Origin: Clavelina lepadiformis
Lineage: Eukaryota > Chordata > Ascidiacea > Aplousobranchia > Clavelinidae
DNA length: 64,000 bases
Reading direction: 5' to 3'
Assembly: GCF_947623445.1 (NCBI RefSeq)
Contig: NC_135244.1
Location: 5,270,001-5,334,000, forward strand
How positions within the stretch are numbered: position 1 is the first letter of the stretch; each line of letters starts with the position of its first letter. The notes below the pieces were generated by a model. It was not told where the DNA came from, ran no database searches, and saw only the letters and a list, made by a program, of their open reading frames with translations. The translations under genes and the position numbers were made by a program. Shown here in pieces: positions 19,861 through 32,181 of the stretch.

Positions 19861-22027
19861 CATTTTACATGCTGGGTAATAAATTACAGGGTATACCGTA
19901 CTCGTTTGCAGGGTTGCCATATTGGCTCTTTTGACGCCAGATTCTTCGAAATTGGCTCTTTTTATTACTGTTTGGCTTCCAAAATTTTGTTTGGCTCTTT
20001 GGCGTTTTTTTGGCTCTTTTAATGAAAATTTAATTTAATTGCATAAATACCGTAATAATCCCTAATTTAGGAAGTGTGAAATAAATAATTATCTTATTTT
20101 TTATAATATTCTTGTTGGTTATTTCTTTAGTAGCCAATTAATATTTTCAAACCTATCATAACAAACTTTACAACAATTTGGTTTTTGATTTTAATATAGG
20201 TTTTACAGATGTTGAGAATATAGTGTTAGAGATGATGTACAGTTGACTCTGTTAATTTTGTATCCATTGTAATTTTGTGGTTAGTAAAATTATTTGGCTC
20301 TTTTTGGCTCTTTTTTATTGTCATCTTGGCTTTATTTGATCACTGGGATCCGGCAACTCTGCTCGTTTGTCGGTCTAGTTTGGAAGAAAATAATAAAAAT
20401 CGGATATTTGTGGGAGAGATACTCGATGACGATCAATTTATTTGGGGTGTTTTTCCGCTTGTTGTTGAGCGTTCTGGGTGGCGTTCTTGGTGTCAGATTT
20501 AGTTGTCCTTGGTATTAGCACATTGCCCGGAGATAAGATATTGATATGGAGAAACTATTTGACATGATCTGAAAACTTTGATAATATTAAACTTCTATGT
20601 TTTGTGATCAATCTTTTACTATGCTACTGTAATCACTCTGCACTGGTTTTTAGCTCGTAAAATGTCCCAAGTTTGTTCGTTAATCAGAGTGTAAGTACAA
20701 TTTTTTTCATCGTTTACTCGATGTTTCAATTTTATTGCAAGAGTTTCTTGACTTACTTTGAATACTATCAGGTGACCACTTGAATACCAAGGACCACAAC
20801 GCAGTTAATGTACAAAAACTACAGTAATATAGCGACTAAATTCCAAAATGTAGCAATTGAAAGTCAAGCTGTTGCATCAAAGATTGTTTTGTACCACCTT
20901 TATATACAGTTAATTCCATGTGCATGTACTATCTTGATGTTTTCTTCTGTATATCGCCGCCTTTGGTAAATTTCTTTCTTCTCTCTTGCTTGTATAATTA
21001 CATGCTTATTTCCTTTCCCTTTGCTGCATGGCTTTGTCTTTGTACTTATATCGTTTTTACTCCTCCCGCTATTTTTGCTTGCTCATTATTAGCGTCTATG
21101 ATTTTCGCTGTTTCAACTCATCTCGTTAGGACATGCAGTTTGCTTGAACAACCTTCACCCGTCTAGATTTTTCACAGAATTTGTCGTCACTACCGTGGCT
21201 GGCAACACAACTTCAGTATGTCGGTGTTTCCTGTATGTTCTTCTGCCTTCCATATTGACGACACTACTTGATATACTTCGGCTGTCGCATCGCCCACATT
21301 TACCTTTGTTGATCTCACGCGACCCGATTCACCGTTTCCACAGTCGCCTCCCTCACCTCGACTATCGCTTATCAGACCAGGTCAAAAAGGCTCTATAGTT
21401 ACTTCATGCCACGGCACATTGATCTGGCTGAATGGAAACAAACGGTGATTCATCCAGTACAAAAACAATTTCAGCCGTTTGGAAAAAACATTTTGGTGCC
21501 AGTTCTTGCTTTTCCTGCGCCACACCAACCACTTACGCTGCAGATCTTCTATCTTGGTTCCAGCAACTGAAGGAAACATTTCAGCCGGTTCTACAATTTC
21601 CTTCCACGAAAAAACTCTATATCATGATCGCGGTCACATCAGCTATTCATTTGACTCTGACGTCATTACGACGTCATACGAAAGAAGAGAAGCCTCACTT
21701 GCAGCAGTTTTATGACTTACTCGCATGACGTGTTCCCGTAATAATATGTAATTCATCAACATTTTAAGAGTTAAATATGTTTTGGTTTTAATTATCATCT
21801 GTGCCGTGGCAATGGAATGATATTTATAGCGTAGATATACAATTTAGGAGAATTTAAAAATTTAGTTAATCCAAACTAAAAGTGAACCAAGCTAGTGTTT
21901 CGCTTCCTCAAAATCAATTAGGACTAATGTATATCCTGGAGTGTTTTATTAAAACTATACCTTTATTGAGTGGTGTTTTACACAAAACAAAACGTACGGT
22001 ACTATATACTATATCCCGAATAGATCT
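19861..22027. other. Spacer between the inverted arms
   Basis: About 2.17 kb is not shared between arms. It holds a hAT element (19909-20361). The rest (20370-22027) has several overlapping open stretches on the plus strand at 20918-21730, some Ser/Pro-rich, but no domain I recognise and no consistent splice pattern. The region 21130-21725 is less AT-rich than its surroundings. The two sulfotransferase genes point away from this spacer, so it may contain their promoters or part of a shared one. Confidence 0.5.
19909..20361. mobile_element. Non-autonomous hAT element in the spacer
   Basis: The 453-bp element has ends CAGGGTTGCC and GGCAACTCTG and the perfect 8-bp duplication CTCGTTTG at 19901-19908 and 20362-20369. 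The interior is marked by repeated TTGGCTCTTT near both ends. It has no coding capacity. Confidence 0.9.
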
Positions 22028-22050
22028 TGCGGAAAATAGATTTATGGCTC

Positions 22051-22244
22051 ATGAATCAGGTATAACTTGTAAAGATATCAAATTGGTTTTTAAACCATTC
22101 ATGCTCTCAGTTTGTTTGCAAATCCAAAACGTTGAGAGAATAAGACACGAGGTCTCCAAATTTTGCGATTCTGGTAACACCACAATAGTCATATTAGATA
22201 TCATGCTGAAAAGGATTTCCTTTAATTGTTCTGACACCCAATGA
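22051..22244 (+). pseudogene. Relic resembling sulfotransferase exon 2 (right)
   Basis: Right-arm counterpart of 19642-19836, reading KFCDSGNTTIVILDIMLKRIS. A further, more worn copy lies at 28136-28400. It is upstream of exon 1 of copy B on the same strand. Confidence 0.5.
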
Positions 22245-22298
22245 CTTCCTATTCACGAAATAGAGCATTACCAATAGGCGTTGAACACAGGCATGAAA

Positions 22299-22472
22299 CT
22301 GGCTACAATTCCCTGGTTACTTATTTAGAACGGGAATTTTGGCGCTTCTCGAGTGATTTCTTATTCGGTTACTTGCAGATAAAGTTGGTTACATGTTACA
22401 TAGTTACTTATTCATAAAATTAATCTTAAATAAAGATATTCACCGACTTTGAATAAATAACCAGGGAACCAG
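22299..22472. repeat. Foldback repeat, right arm
   Basis: The 174-bp mirror copy of 19417-19590, with inverted ends containing TTCCCTGGTTACTTATT and AATAACCAGGGAACCAG. Confidence 0.75.
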
Positions 22473-23392
22473 TAACCAACTTCTCGCCGGTTAGGCTAAC
22501 AACTCGTATCAGGCTAGGATCGTTTTGATATGGAGCTAGTCGCAATGAGACAAGAAAGTAGATGTTTTGTAAAAGCTTTTACACTGATATTGTTAACCAG
22601 TTAAAAGAGAATGCTTTGAAGTAACTGGTGGAGTTTCATTTGTGTTAACCATAATAACCTTCAATGATTTTTCTGTACCTAAGTCAAGCCTATATCTGGT
22701 TTGACCATGCACTCACAATGAGTATGAAAGTAATTTTAACAGTTAAGGTATGTTTTAGTCGCTGTTGTATAAGCAATAGCAATCTCATGCATCGCCTTGA
22801 TTAAATGCATGAAGAATCCACCAGACAAATCTGAAGCGCTGGTCTACTACCGATGCATGCGGCCGCTAACGGCTCCATGTGTAGCCGGGAGCAATGAGAG
22901 TACAACCTCAATGAAGCACAAGATTAGAAAGGGGTTATTCGAGAAGACGACCTGCAAAGCTTGGCTTTATCATAGTTTTTCGTTGGTAAGTTTGTTAAAC
23001 TAAGGAAAAGTTGTGGCGCAAGCACTGATACAATACAAAGGACATATCTGGAAGGAATTTGGACAAAAGTTAAAGTCAGGCAATAAAACGGCCAATAAAG
23101 CATTCTGGTATAAACCACCGGCCGACTGCGAGGCAAAGTATCACCTGCTGCAGCTCAAAAGGGTGGCCGCTTAAACGACGAGAAAGATATCTTTGTTAAA
23201 TGTAGACAATTCTTTAAAGATTTGTTCAACCTTGTCACAGATACAGTACATCAACTTACTCACAGCAGGAGATCCATTTTGGAGAAATGTTTTGTTTTAC
23301 ATAACTTGTTATTGATACCGAACTTTATTTAAGGAATAAAAGATAAGTGTAATTTAGTTTTCTTCTCCCTACAACAGAAATTCTTTACAAAA

Positions 23393-26368
23393 ATGTTTTA
23401 TGGTCGTCACTGCTTTAAACGTGGTGCTAGTGCGGCAATATTTACTTGTGGAGTTTTCTGCTTGACCCTGAACTTGCTTCATCATTACTTGGCTGTGGTG
23501 AAAAAAACGGACGGTGAAGTTCCTGGCGAGGAAACACGCGCTCAGGATCCAAGAAGCTTTTCGAAGGAAGACTTGACGTTTTTGGACGAAATGAACAATC
23601 GCATGTTTAAAAGAAAAACTCTTTTGAAGAATGCATGTAAAGGATTAGGTAAATTGCATACCAAGCTATTTCAGCAGCGAAATGCTGGACAAATTTTTTT
23701 TGCAAATACTGTGTAGTTATCGGCTCCATAACAATCTAGATTTCAAGCCTCATTGTGAATAATAACAAGGTAACAACGCAACTATACTTTTTATGCGCCA
23801 TGCGCAGTACATTTCATCTAGTTTAATCATACTTGTATGCATTTGCATATGCATAGAGTTAAATATGTACCTAGAGTGTAAAAACAGAAGCATATCGATC
23901 GGTACAAGTTTATTAACGTCGTTCCAAGAGAAAGAAATAATCACACCATTTTAGATGTACGAACCAGATCGGTTGTAAGCCACAGCTTATAATGCTTTTA
24001 TCATCATTTTTTACGGTTTACACTCGAAAGGGCTTACATCTTTTTATCAAGCCGAAATTTTATCCGGGACCGTTTTGTTTTGCACATGAATTTCATTGCT
24101 TGCTGAAATTCGTTACTGTGGAGAGAATCCGTTGGGAATGTTGGCAATTGCAACAAACCTAAGTTTATCAAGTCACAAGTACATCTTTTTTAGATTATAG
24201 CCTATAGACACGATATGCTTTGTTTTAGCTTAATTAGAAGCAATATGTTAGTATATACTATAGGCCAGTGGTTCCCAAGTATGCCTCTTCCAATACTCAG
24301 GGGTGCCGCGAGTTTTCTTACTTGATATTTATATCAGCGGTGGCTCCGGCACTTGGGGTTAGATCTCGTAAAATGAACAGATACCTGCTTGTATTGGCAT
24401 TTTATTGCATCAAATTTTGGAAAGAAACTGAAAAATGTGGTAGGGCGAATTATACATTTGGGATTTCCCCATTGTGAGAACGTTGAGGCGGCACAATGTG
24501 TTGTTACCTACTGTACTACCACTGGATGCCGCAAACTATTTATTTTTTGTATAGGGTGCCGCAAGACTAAAAAGGTTGTGAACCACTGATGTAGGCAGTA
24601 ACTCAGTAATTGTTCGATCTCGAAAAGCGAAACCCAGAATATTAAACAAGTTGCTATTATTAAGATTCGAACTTGGATCACCTGAGTGAGATGAAATTAC
24701 TCATCTACGAAAAGTACAAGCTGGCTTACTGCTTCATCCCCAAATCTGGATGCTCGAACATGAAGAAGCTTATGCTGGATATAGAAGGATACAATACAAC
24801 AACGGTAGTATTAGATTTGCTGCTTTACAAAATCATTTCCTTGCACGCTTTATCTATAAATAGCAACGTTACAATCCAGTCTACATCTACGAAGGTGGCT
24901 CCACTCGGCTTCCTTGCCAAATTCAATTAAATCTTCGCAAGTATAGGCTTATAATTTCACACACACACATATATATATACATGTACAGGCTTAAGTCTGC
25001 GTACGATGAAAGAAACTGTTAAAATTATACAAACTCCAAGCTGATATCAGAAAATTATTTTTATATAAGGAATGGCATAGTCGCTAATCTGGTTTCGATA
25101 ACTCTTTTCCAATATTTCTGCATTTTACTCGTAGGCCGACTGTTTATTTTATGTTTTCCCTTTAAATACCGGTAAGTATTTTTGAATATATAATCTTTAC
25201 TCGTTTTGCAGCTTAAAAACGCTGAAATTCATGACGTTTCCCAGAAGTATCTGAGAAAAGGAACGCCAGATAATATTCTGAAAGAAAACTACTTAAAACT
25301 CATAATGGTCCGCCAGCCATATGAAAGACTGGTGTCGTCATATAACAACAAAATACGTTTTCCGTACAACGATCAATTTTCAAAGTATTCTAAAATGATG
25401 AAAGAGTTATATGGAAATACCTCACAAGTACAAGGTCCATGCATAACACTATTGCTAAAGTAAATTCAACAAATTGATGCAGTAGGCCATACAGCCTGAC
25501 TACTGCAGACTTGTTTAACTAGAAATATAGGCTATTTATATATTATGGCTTGTTTTGGTTCATACAAGCTATGCAACTATAGAAAATAAACTGCTACTAT
25601 TTCATCGGAAAAGGCGTACATTCGAAGCTATTTTTTCACAGTTTCTTGTTAACCTAACTTAAATGTTATAATATGGTAAATCTAACTCCAATAAAGCTAT
25701 AAATATAGCTAAAATGAAGTTTTTACATATCTATTCCCTTAACCTAACCGCCTATCTTTGATAACAGGTTGCGCCACCAATAAAAGCTGCAGTGTTCATT
25801 TAGTAGAAAATAATGTTTATGAATGTGATAGTAGAAAATAATGTTTATGAATGTGATAGATACTGGGTCAACACCATCATTTGAAGAATTTGTCAAATAC
25901 GTTTCCGACGGCCGTAACCAAGAATTTAAGAACGGCGGGGAAATGCATTGGAATACATACACATCTCTGTGTAATCCTTGTCATGTCGAGTATGACGTAA
26001 TTCTCCACCTTGAAACTATAAAAGATGACGTAAGGTAAAACAACTGAGCAACAAACAATTCAATGTTTCCGTTTATCAGTAATACTGAGACAAACTGCGG
26101 GTACACTAAAAATGGTACTGCGTTTTATACTTTATGTGTCTTTCTTTCAAGATACTTGCTCAAACTAATTGGAGCGCCCGATGCTTACGATTTTTCAAGT
26201 GGTTATTCAAAAGGTGGTCAGTCGAAGACGGAGCAAAGGAATTATTTGGAAAAATACTTTAAACAACTTACTTCCAGCCAGAAAGATAAACTTTACAAAG
26301 CTTATGAATATGATTTTAAACTATTTGGTTATTCACCCGAACTTACAATGCCAAATAATAACGTTTGA
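23393..26368 (+). CDS. Carbohydrate sulfotransferase (HNK-1/CHST8-14 type), copy B
   Basis: Five plus-strand exons, 23393-23648, 24665-24804, 25212-25434, 25860-26034 and 26152-26368, give the same 336-residue plan as copy A: signal anchor at about 12-33, cofactor loops at 108-117 and 164-176, and LCNPCHVEYD in exon 4. Residues that differ from copy A include Gln for Arg at 143, Asp for Asn at 152, Asn for Asp in the SYNxK stretch, and Lys for Met near QSKTEQ in exon 5. None falls on the recognised PAPS-contact motifs. Intron 2 is only 407 bp. The two copies are transcribed divergently from a 4.9-kb interval between their start codons. A 28-bp unit ending at the exon 4 acceptor is doubled here, which could alter acceptor choice. 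The gene looks intact. Confidence 0.87.
24266..24588. mobile_element. Non-autonomous hAT element, right arm
   Basis: Mirror of 17326-17648, same 323-bp length, ends CAGTGGTTCCC and GTGAACCACTG. The flanks are CTATAGGC and ATGTAGGC (6 of 8), so the target duplication has decayed slightly more here. It is in intron 1 of copy B. Confidence 0.88.
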
Positions 26369-28135
26369 AATTAATGCAAGTTTTATATTACTGATTTAGG
26401 CATCTGTATGAAGTAGTTGTGATACAGCGTAGATACAGGTACTTGTATTAAAATCAACAATTAATCCGACACATGTTTGTATACCACCGTCACACGCAAA
26501 CATAGGGTTACCAACAGCCATAATGAGATGGTGCATTGTCGTTATCGTACAAGTGCACACGTAAGTGTTTACCTAAGCCTATTTAGCCTATAAGCCTATT
26601 TGAGTGAAAGAGTGTAAAGATAACAAAACATACTATGGCCAGCAGCCTACTACTAAGCTTACGACATTATATTTTTGTGCTATCATTGTGCCAAGCCTAC
26701 AAAACCTGCTTTCAAACATATATAAATCATAGGCGCCCCAGCGTATATACGCAAAGTACCCACGTGCTTACCATTTTTGGGCCTCATTTTTACATAAAAA
26801 ATATATATACATATTAATTGGAATGTCTTTTTATCACACAAAAATCACTCTTTGCTTCCTGTTTAGAATAATTTCAGGAACCAAACATAATTATTTTGCG
26901 TCGTGTATTAGCAATTATTTAGCACCTGCGCAGCAAGTGCGACGTCCACATGCAAGCAAGAAGTTCGATAAAGCAAATGGTCATTTCAATTGGAACGTTG
27001 AAACAGATAATTTGTTTATCAAAAAACTTGGCTGATTCTTGCAAAACATACAACAGATGGGATATTGACAAACAGGTGGGATATTTGGATACAAACAGGT
27101 GGGATATTGCCAGCTACTGGTCGTATAAATTTTAGAATACGATTCATTTCGAAGCATTTTGAAGCGATTTTTTGAGGTGTAAAGGGCAGAAGTTTTTGCG
27201 CTCCGCGGGTTTTGGGTGGGGTTGGCATTGGCAGACGTGGGAAATTTAGAATAGGCTTTCAAAAATTTTTACCCTCTCTTCAACGCAACCGAATATATAC
27301 GACCCTGGACGCAAAGTTAATAGATCAAAGCGCAATTTCATCATTACTGACATAAAACAATTTAGTGCGTACCATGTGAAAATATTCTGCGGGCGTCCCT
27401 GCATAAATTGTATATCATTTACTTACTGGTATCCCGTTCTCATTCTGCATGCACACTACGCTTAATAATTTTGCACGGTGTTAAACATTTTTAAATTTCT
27501 CATTCTTCAAAAATTTTTGATCATCTCGACAGCGTTACCTAAGACTAGTAAATTCTCAAGCCAATACTGATAAACGGCAGAATCATTGAAGACATTGTCC
27601 CGCTTAGCAAAAGTTTACAAAAGCCGTTAACCACGGACTAATAGCATTGCTACAGATACACACTTACTGTACGCAGCCTTCATTGTTGGCAAAGTGAAAA
27701 CAATAGGAAAAAAACGGAAAGCGTAAAATAAGGAATTATTGTGAGACTGGGCACAGTATCGAATCCAATTTCAATTCTTGCTCGGATTATAATACTTGAC
27801 CGGTCTTTGACGCAATTTTTTACTTCGAGTTTACTTTGTCTTATAGCCTACTGCAATTGTAGGCTTACATTATATATCGGTGAAAACCAATTTGAACTAC
27901 AGCGATACGCTATGTAGCCTAGGCTACAACATCCAATAACGAGTCAACGACAAAGACATTGGCACATTATGCAAGGACAATAATACTAAAAAGTATATGA
28001 CTATATGGCGTAGTAATGAAGTAGCGCACCATACCACTGACTTAATCAGCATAAATTAAGCTGCTAAGCTGTTTTTGAAACAAATGTGTTTCAGTTCCAT
28101 GAATGACTGGAAATTAGTAATGAATTGTGACAAGG

Positions 28136-28400
28136 ATTTAATTTCCTTTCAAGCTCTTAATTTATTTGCAAGTCATAAATCGCTGAGAGAATATAAAATG
28201 AGATTGCAGAGATTTGTGATTCTGGTAGCCTATAACAATTGATCATATTGAATATGGTGCTATGAAGAGGGTTGTCTATATTTTCTTGTTCTGACACCAG
28301 ACTTCCTGAGACAAAGCAAGTAATTACATGTTTTGGAAACGTTTAGACACTGACATTGTTAGCAAGTTAAAAGGGTATGTGTTAAAAGTGTTAAAACAAT
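28136..28400 (+). pseudogene. Third, diverged copy of the sulfotransferase-locus segment
   Basis: This stretch matches 22085-22625 of the right arm in order, with gaps. The relic-exon segment comes first (TTTGCAA, GAGAGAATA, TTTGTGATTCTGGTA, CATATTGAATAT, TTGTTCTGACACC), then a piece like the sequence near 22590 (TGACATTGTTAGCAAGTTAAAAG). It is full of stops and lacks the rest of the gene. It points to an older tandem copy on the plus strand, before the inverted duplication. Confidence 0.55.
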
Positions 28401-29302
28401 TGTGGTCAAAATAGCATAAATTGACTATGTATGCTAACACAACAACAACGGAAAAATAGTTACCGATAGTTAGATCCAATCAAACGAAATTGAACTTTGA
28501 ATTTCTCGGAAAAAAATAATGAAAATATTACTATAGCAGCCTGCCACGCTTGTAAACACATATAATTTTTATATCTGATTTTTTTATGCAATTTTTATTT
28601 ATTCAACATGGTCATTGCATCTCCCATTTCAACGCAAAGTCTAAAATAGAGGCGCGGCAGCCGCTGCAAGAAGCTTTAAAAGTCAGTTTGGTTTGGCATC
28701 TAAACCGGGTTCGATTTACTCGCATTAGCGTAGAGAGACCCTCATCAAAAATAGCATTAGAGTATTATAGCGTCGACAATCGACATATCAAAAACGTTCA
28801 CTTCCCTTTTGTGACACCATAAAGACAGCTTGCAGACCGCGTTGGACATTATGACGTGAGCGCTGGAGATCAAATGACTTGTTTCAAACTTTTAATTGCA
28901 ACTTTGTTGGCATCTTGCTTGGCAGTTCACAAATTGAAAGCTTGTTGGTATGCGGCGGTTGATAAGTTATCGCAGGTTAACCGAAAAACATTTTCTGCCG
29001 TCTAAGCTTCTAAAATCTTTCCATTTGCGAGTTCTCACCATTCCTGTTGATCATCATTAAGCGATTATCATTTTAAATATGTGGTTACTCCGGTAAACCT
29101 TTCGAACTAATGACAAGATTTCAGCAAATGTACGAAGGCTATTATATGTCAAAACCTCACTTGATAGTTATTAAGCGCAGTTCTCTGTTTGAAACTGTTT
29201 GAACAATAATGTAACAAAAAAGCTTTAGCTTTTGAATGATACAGTGTAATTTAGACTAACATATGTATATTATCACGTTAAGTTACGTCCTGTATGGAAA
29301 TG

Positions 29303-29338
29303 TAGATGTAATATAGATGTAATATAGATGTAATATAG
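29303..29338. repeat. ATAGATGTAAT tandem repeat
   Basis: Just over three perfect 11-bp units. It is a simple minisatellite-like tract and no function is implied. Confidence 0.75.
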
Positions 29339-31763
29339 AAATGACATCTTAAAGCTTTAAGGAAACGTCACTACACTTGACCCATATATGACATATATAT
29401 GTATGCCATTATTATGATTGTGGAAAATAAAAAGTTAACATAAACGGCAGATTTTAGAATAATTTGGTGTTCCGCAACAAAAAGACGCACTTTTTTAAGA
29501 AGTTATTTCAACTCTGGTGGATTACTTACATGAGAATCTTGCGGATTAAAAATGAGAATAAACTCTAGTCTGCTTCCGTACAAGTCCAAGCACTTTGTTT
29601 ACCGGGATGTGCGCCAGTTCATTTTTGATTTGTTTTGCTTGTGAAGTGAGCGAAATAGCCGGGTTTTTGGATTAAAATAAGTCGGTAAGGACACCCTTCG
29701 ACCTTAAACATTTGAGTGGCTTTAATCTCTATGGCATTAAAGCGCGGTTTAGTAGATCTAAGTTATTTGATTTAAACACTTGTCGGTCCTTTTGATCATG
29801 CTTGTTAGCTATTGTGAAGTCACAATGTAATGTTCGATGTAACAAACCTCGACTCGCAGCAGGATTTGTATTACCATTAACAACTCAATGCCCAATTATG
29901 AGTTAAGTGACAGTTTATAAGCGATATGACATTTTATGTGTATTTGAAGCCGTATTCGCATAGCAATACTTTGCTGGGCCAAAGTATTGATGCATACACA
30001 GCACTTATTATGCAGTGAGATTGTTTTCTAAACAGTAACCTGAATGTAATTTACCACTGTTTGCATTAAAAAGCAGAAAATTAAAAATATAGCTAAAAGC
30101 ACATTGTGACTGACCCAGCTATTTTGTTTACTTTCTCTACAATCACACATCTTATTTCCCGTAGCGCTGACGTCTTCACACGATGATGTCAGCATACATA
30201 CAACCATGATCAAAGCTGGGAACGAGGCTGATTTGCACACAAATTAACAAGATAAAATGGTTATTGGTAACAACAGAAGCAAAAGGTTTTTCGTTTACAA
30301 TTTCCAGTTTTCTTAACTGCAGTATGCATTTGGAAACAATCTCTAAGCCTTTGTACCCTAAGAAATGAAATTTCTTGTTCGGATCAACATCCATTCACCT
30401 TTGGCGAATGAAACACTTCATATTTTTACAAAATAAAGTAATGTGAGATAATTAACTAATTAGAGTCATCTGCATTGGGTGTCAGATACAACGCAGATCA
30501 CATTTTGCCCTGCAATAAATAGTAGCACAGGTATGCAAGTAAAAATCCTATTCATATCGAAAAACTTTTCAAAGTATAGCCTCTCAATAAAAGTAAACGG
30601 CGTTGCAGGCTGACTGAAGTTCTTGCAGTTCTTAGTTCAAAGATGAATAGAAATTGAGGCTTTTTTGGACACTTTGATTTCAAACATGGCAACGCGGTGC
30701 ATTAAATGGACCAGCGTTATTATCAACATTAAAGAATGCGGTTGAACAAAGTTTTTCTACGATTTAGATTTAGTTTTTTTTTTACATTCAACCGATTTCG
30801 AAACAGTGACAAAAACAACACAGGCCACACAAAATAGCTACGGACCGTTATGTCGAAATTGAATCTCATTTTGTTTAAATGCTGTTGGTCCACCAGAAGA
30901 TAATAAATGTGATAAATTTAACAACAGCTTGATTTTTTATCATAGCGTTGGCAAGAAAAGGGCCCAAGTCAATAGGACCAGGTGCCGTGTAGCGCATGGC
31001 ACGAAACGTTGTGCTTTGCTCTGCTAATAAACAATTGCAACACACTGTTCCTTCCCAACGTGCCTTCAAGATTCTGTACACATTACAGTAGGTTGATATT
31101 ACATTCCATCGTCCATTGGATAAATCCATGCCGAGCGTAAAAACCGACCAATTTTGTTTCAAGTTTCAAAAAACTTTAAGACTTATGAATTGTAATACAA
31201 CGGAACCGATTACTTCAGAAGGTAATTGGCTTTTGTATATTGTCATGCGATAACCAAACACAGCGGGGAGCGGTCAACTATGCTCTGCTCGGCTTCAAAC
31301 AAAAGGAATTAGTTTTGTTAATCGGGTTTCGCTTGTCCTAATACGGATGCAAATAAGTTAATAATAATGTCATCATACATACCAAACACTAAGATGGTCA
31401 AGTAGAGACTTTTCATGTGTTAAATTAGGACGATTTTTGTCCTGATTGTTGGCCATTTAAGAATGCTGTAGACTGCAAAGATGCAAGTCATTCCAATGTA
31501 GAAAGCCTGAGGTTAAAACAATTACTTCTTTAACAATTGTATTTACTATTCATAGGTATTTACCAAGTTTGACTTTTTCCATTTAACAAGTCATTGTATT
31601 GTTCAGAATTGTAAGTTGCTCGTATATGCCATAAAAATCAAGTCCTTTTATGAGGACTAATTGTTGTTTTGTTTGAGATTATTGCTGTCGTCTGGAAGGC
31701 CGATTTGGTATTGTGTCAAAATAACTTTCGCAATAGCTACATTGCTTTTGCTATTGTAACCGT

Positions 31764-31771
31764 TCACACCT
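31764..31771 (+). promoter_or_regulatory. T-box half-site upstream of Not
   Basis: TCACACCT is the core half-site bound by Brachyury/Tbx proteins. It lies about 410 bp upstream of the Not ATG and 15-25 bp from a TAATTA site. The match is seen directly. Regulation by a T-box factor is inference; an 8-mer occurs by chance fairly often. Confidence 0.3.
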
Positions 31772-32080
31772 TTCATTTGTAAGCTAATTACTATATTGTC
31801 GTATCTAAATGATGGTTTTTACTAATTAGAGCCGTCTTATCTCAAACTGAAACAATCTTTTCGATTCTTTTGATAAAATCTCGATTCTTATCAATCGTGC
31901 ATCGGGCGATCAAGTAAGACGGTCCTCTCGAAGATGAAAGCTAATTACATAGGCGCGTTAAAACAATCATGATTTCTAAATGAACGGCCGAGTCGATAAG
32001 GGCTATTAGATAAAGTTAGTTTGACGCGAAGAACAACAACAACAACAAAAAAAGGCGAAAAATTAGCGATAGCACTCGAA

Positions 32081-32088
32081 TATATATC
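32081..32088 (+). promoter_or_regulatory. TATA-like box of Not
   Basis: TATATATC lies about 100 bp before the first ATG, with a plausible start of transcription around 32110. In an AT-rich genome this is only suggestive. Confidence 0.35.
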
Positions 32089-32181
32089 AGAGTTGCCTTG
32101 CAATCTCCGTCACATTCTCATTCCATTGCGAAGGCAACAGTTACAATTTACGCAAAGCGTTAGTTTTTGAAATTCTCAGCA

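Larger units (their letters stand above)
22028..26506. repeat. Right arm of large inverted duplication
   Basis: This is the mirror of 13548-19860. It keeps the uninterrupted target site of the left-arm transposon, carries about 80 extra bp in intron 2 (about 25023-25103), and has a perfect 28-bp tandem duplication next to sulfotransferase exon 4 (25804-25859). Point differences are scattered through the arm, so this is a real diverged copy and not a sequence typed twice. Confidence 0.93.
26507..32080. other. Intergenic and Not upstream region
   Basis: No supportable coding region in 5.6 kb. It includes a worn copy of the duplicated-locus sequence (28136-28400), a three-unit direct repeat containing ACAGGTGGGATATT at about 27050-27110, and an 11-bp tandem repeat at 29303-29338. 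The last kilobase before Not contains a T-box-like site and several TAATTA homeodomain-type sites (31786 and 31821 areas). Open frames such as 30875-31162 (minus) have no family resemblance. Confidence 0.5.

Noticed and set aside
13548-26506. Inverted duplication as a pure assembly artefact
   Set aside because: Not excluded, but arm-specific insertion, indels, scattered substitutions and an unrelated spacer favour a real locus; left as the main alternative.
30875-31162. 95-codon open frame, minus strand
   Set aside because: No recognisable domain and no partner exons; likely chance.
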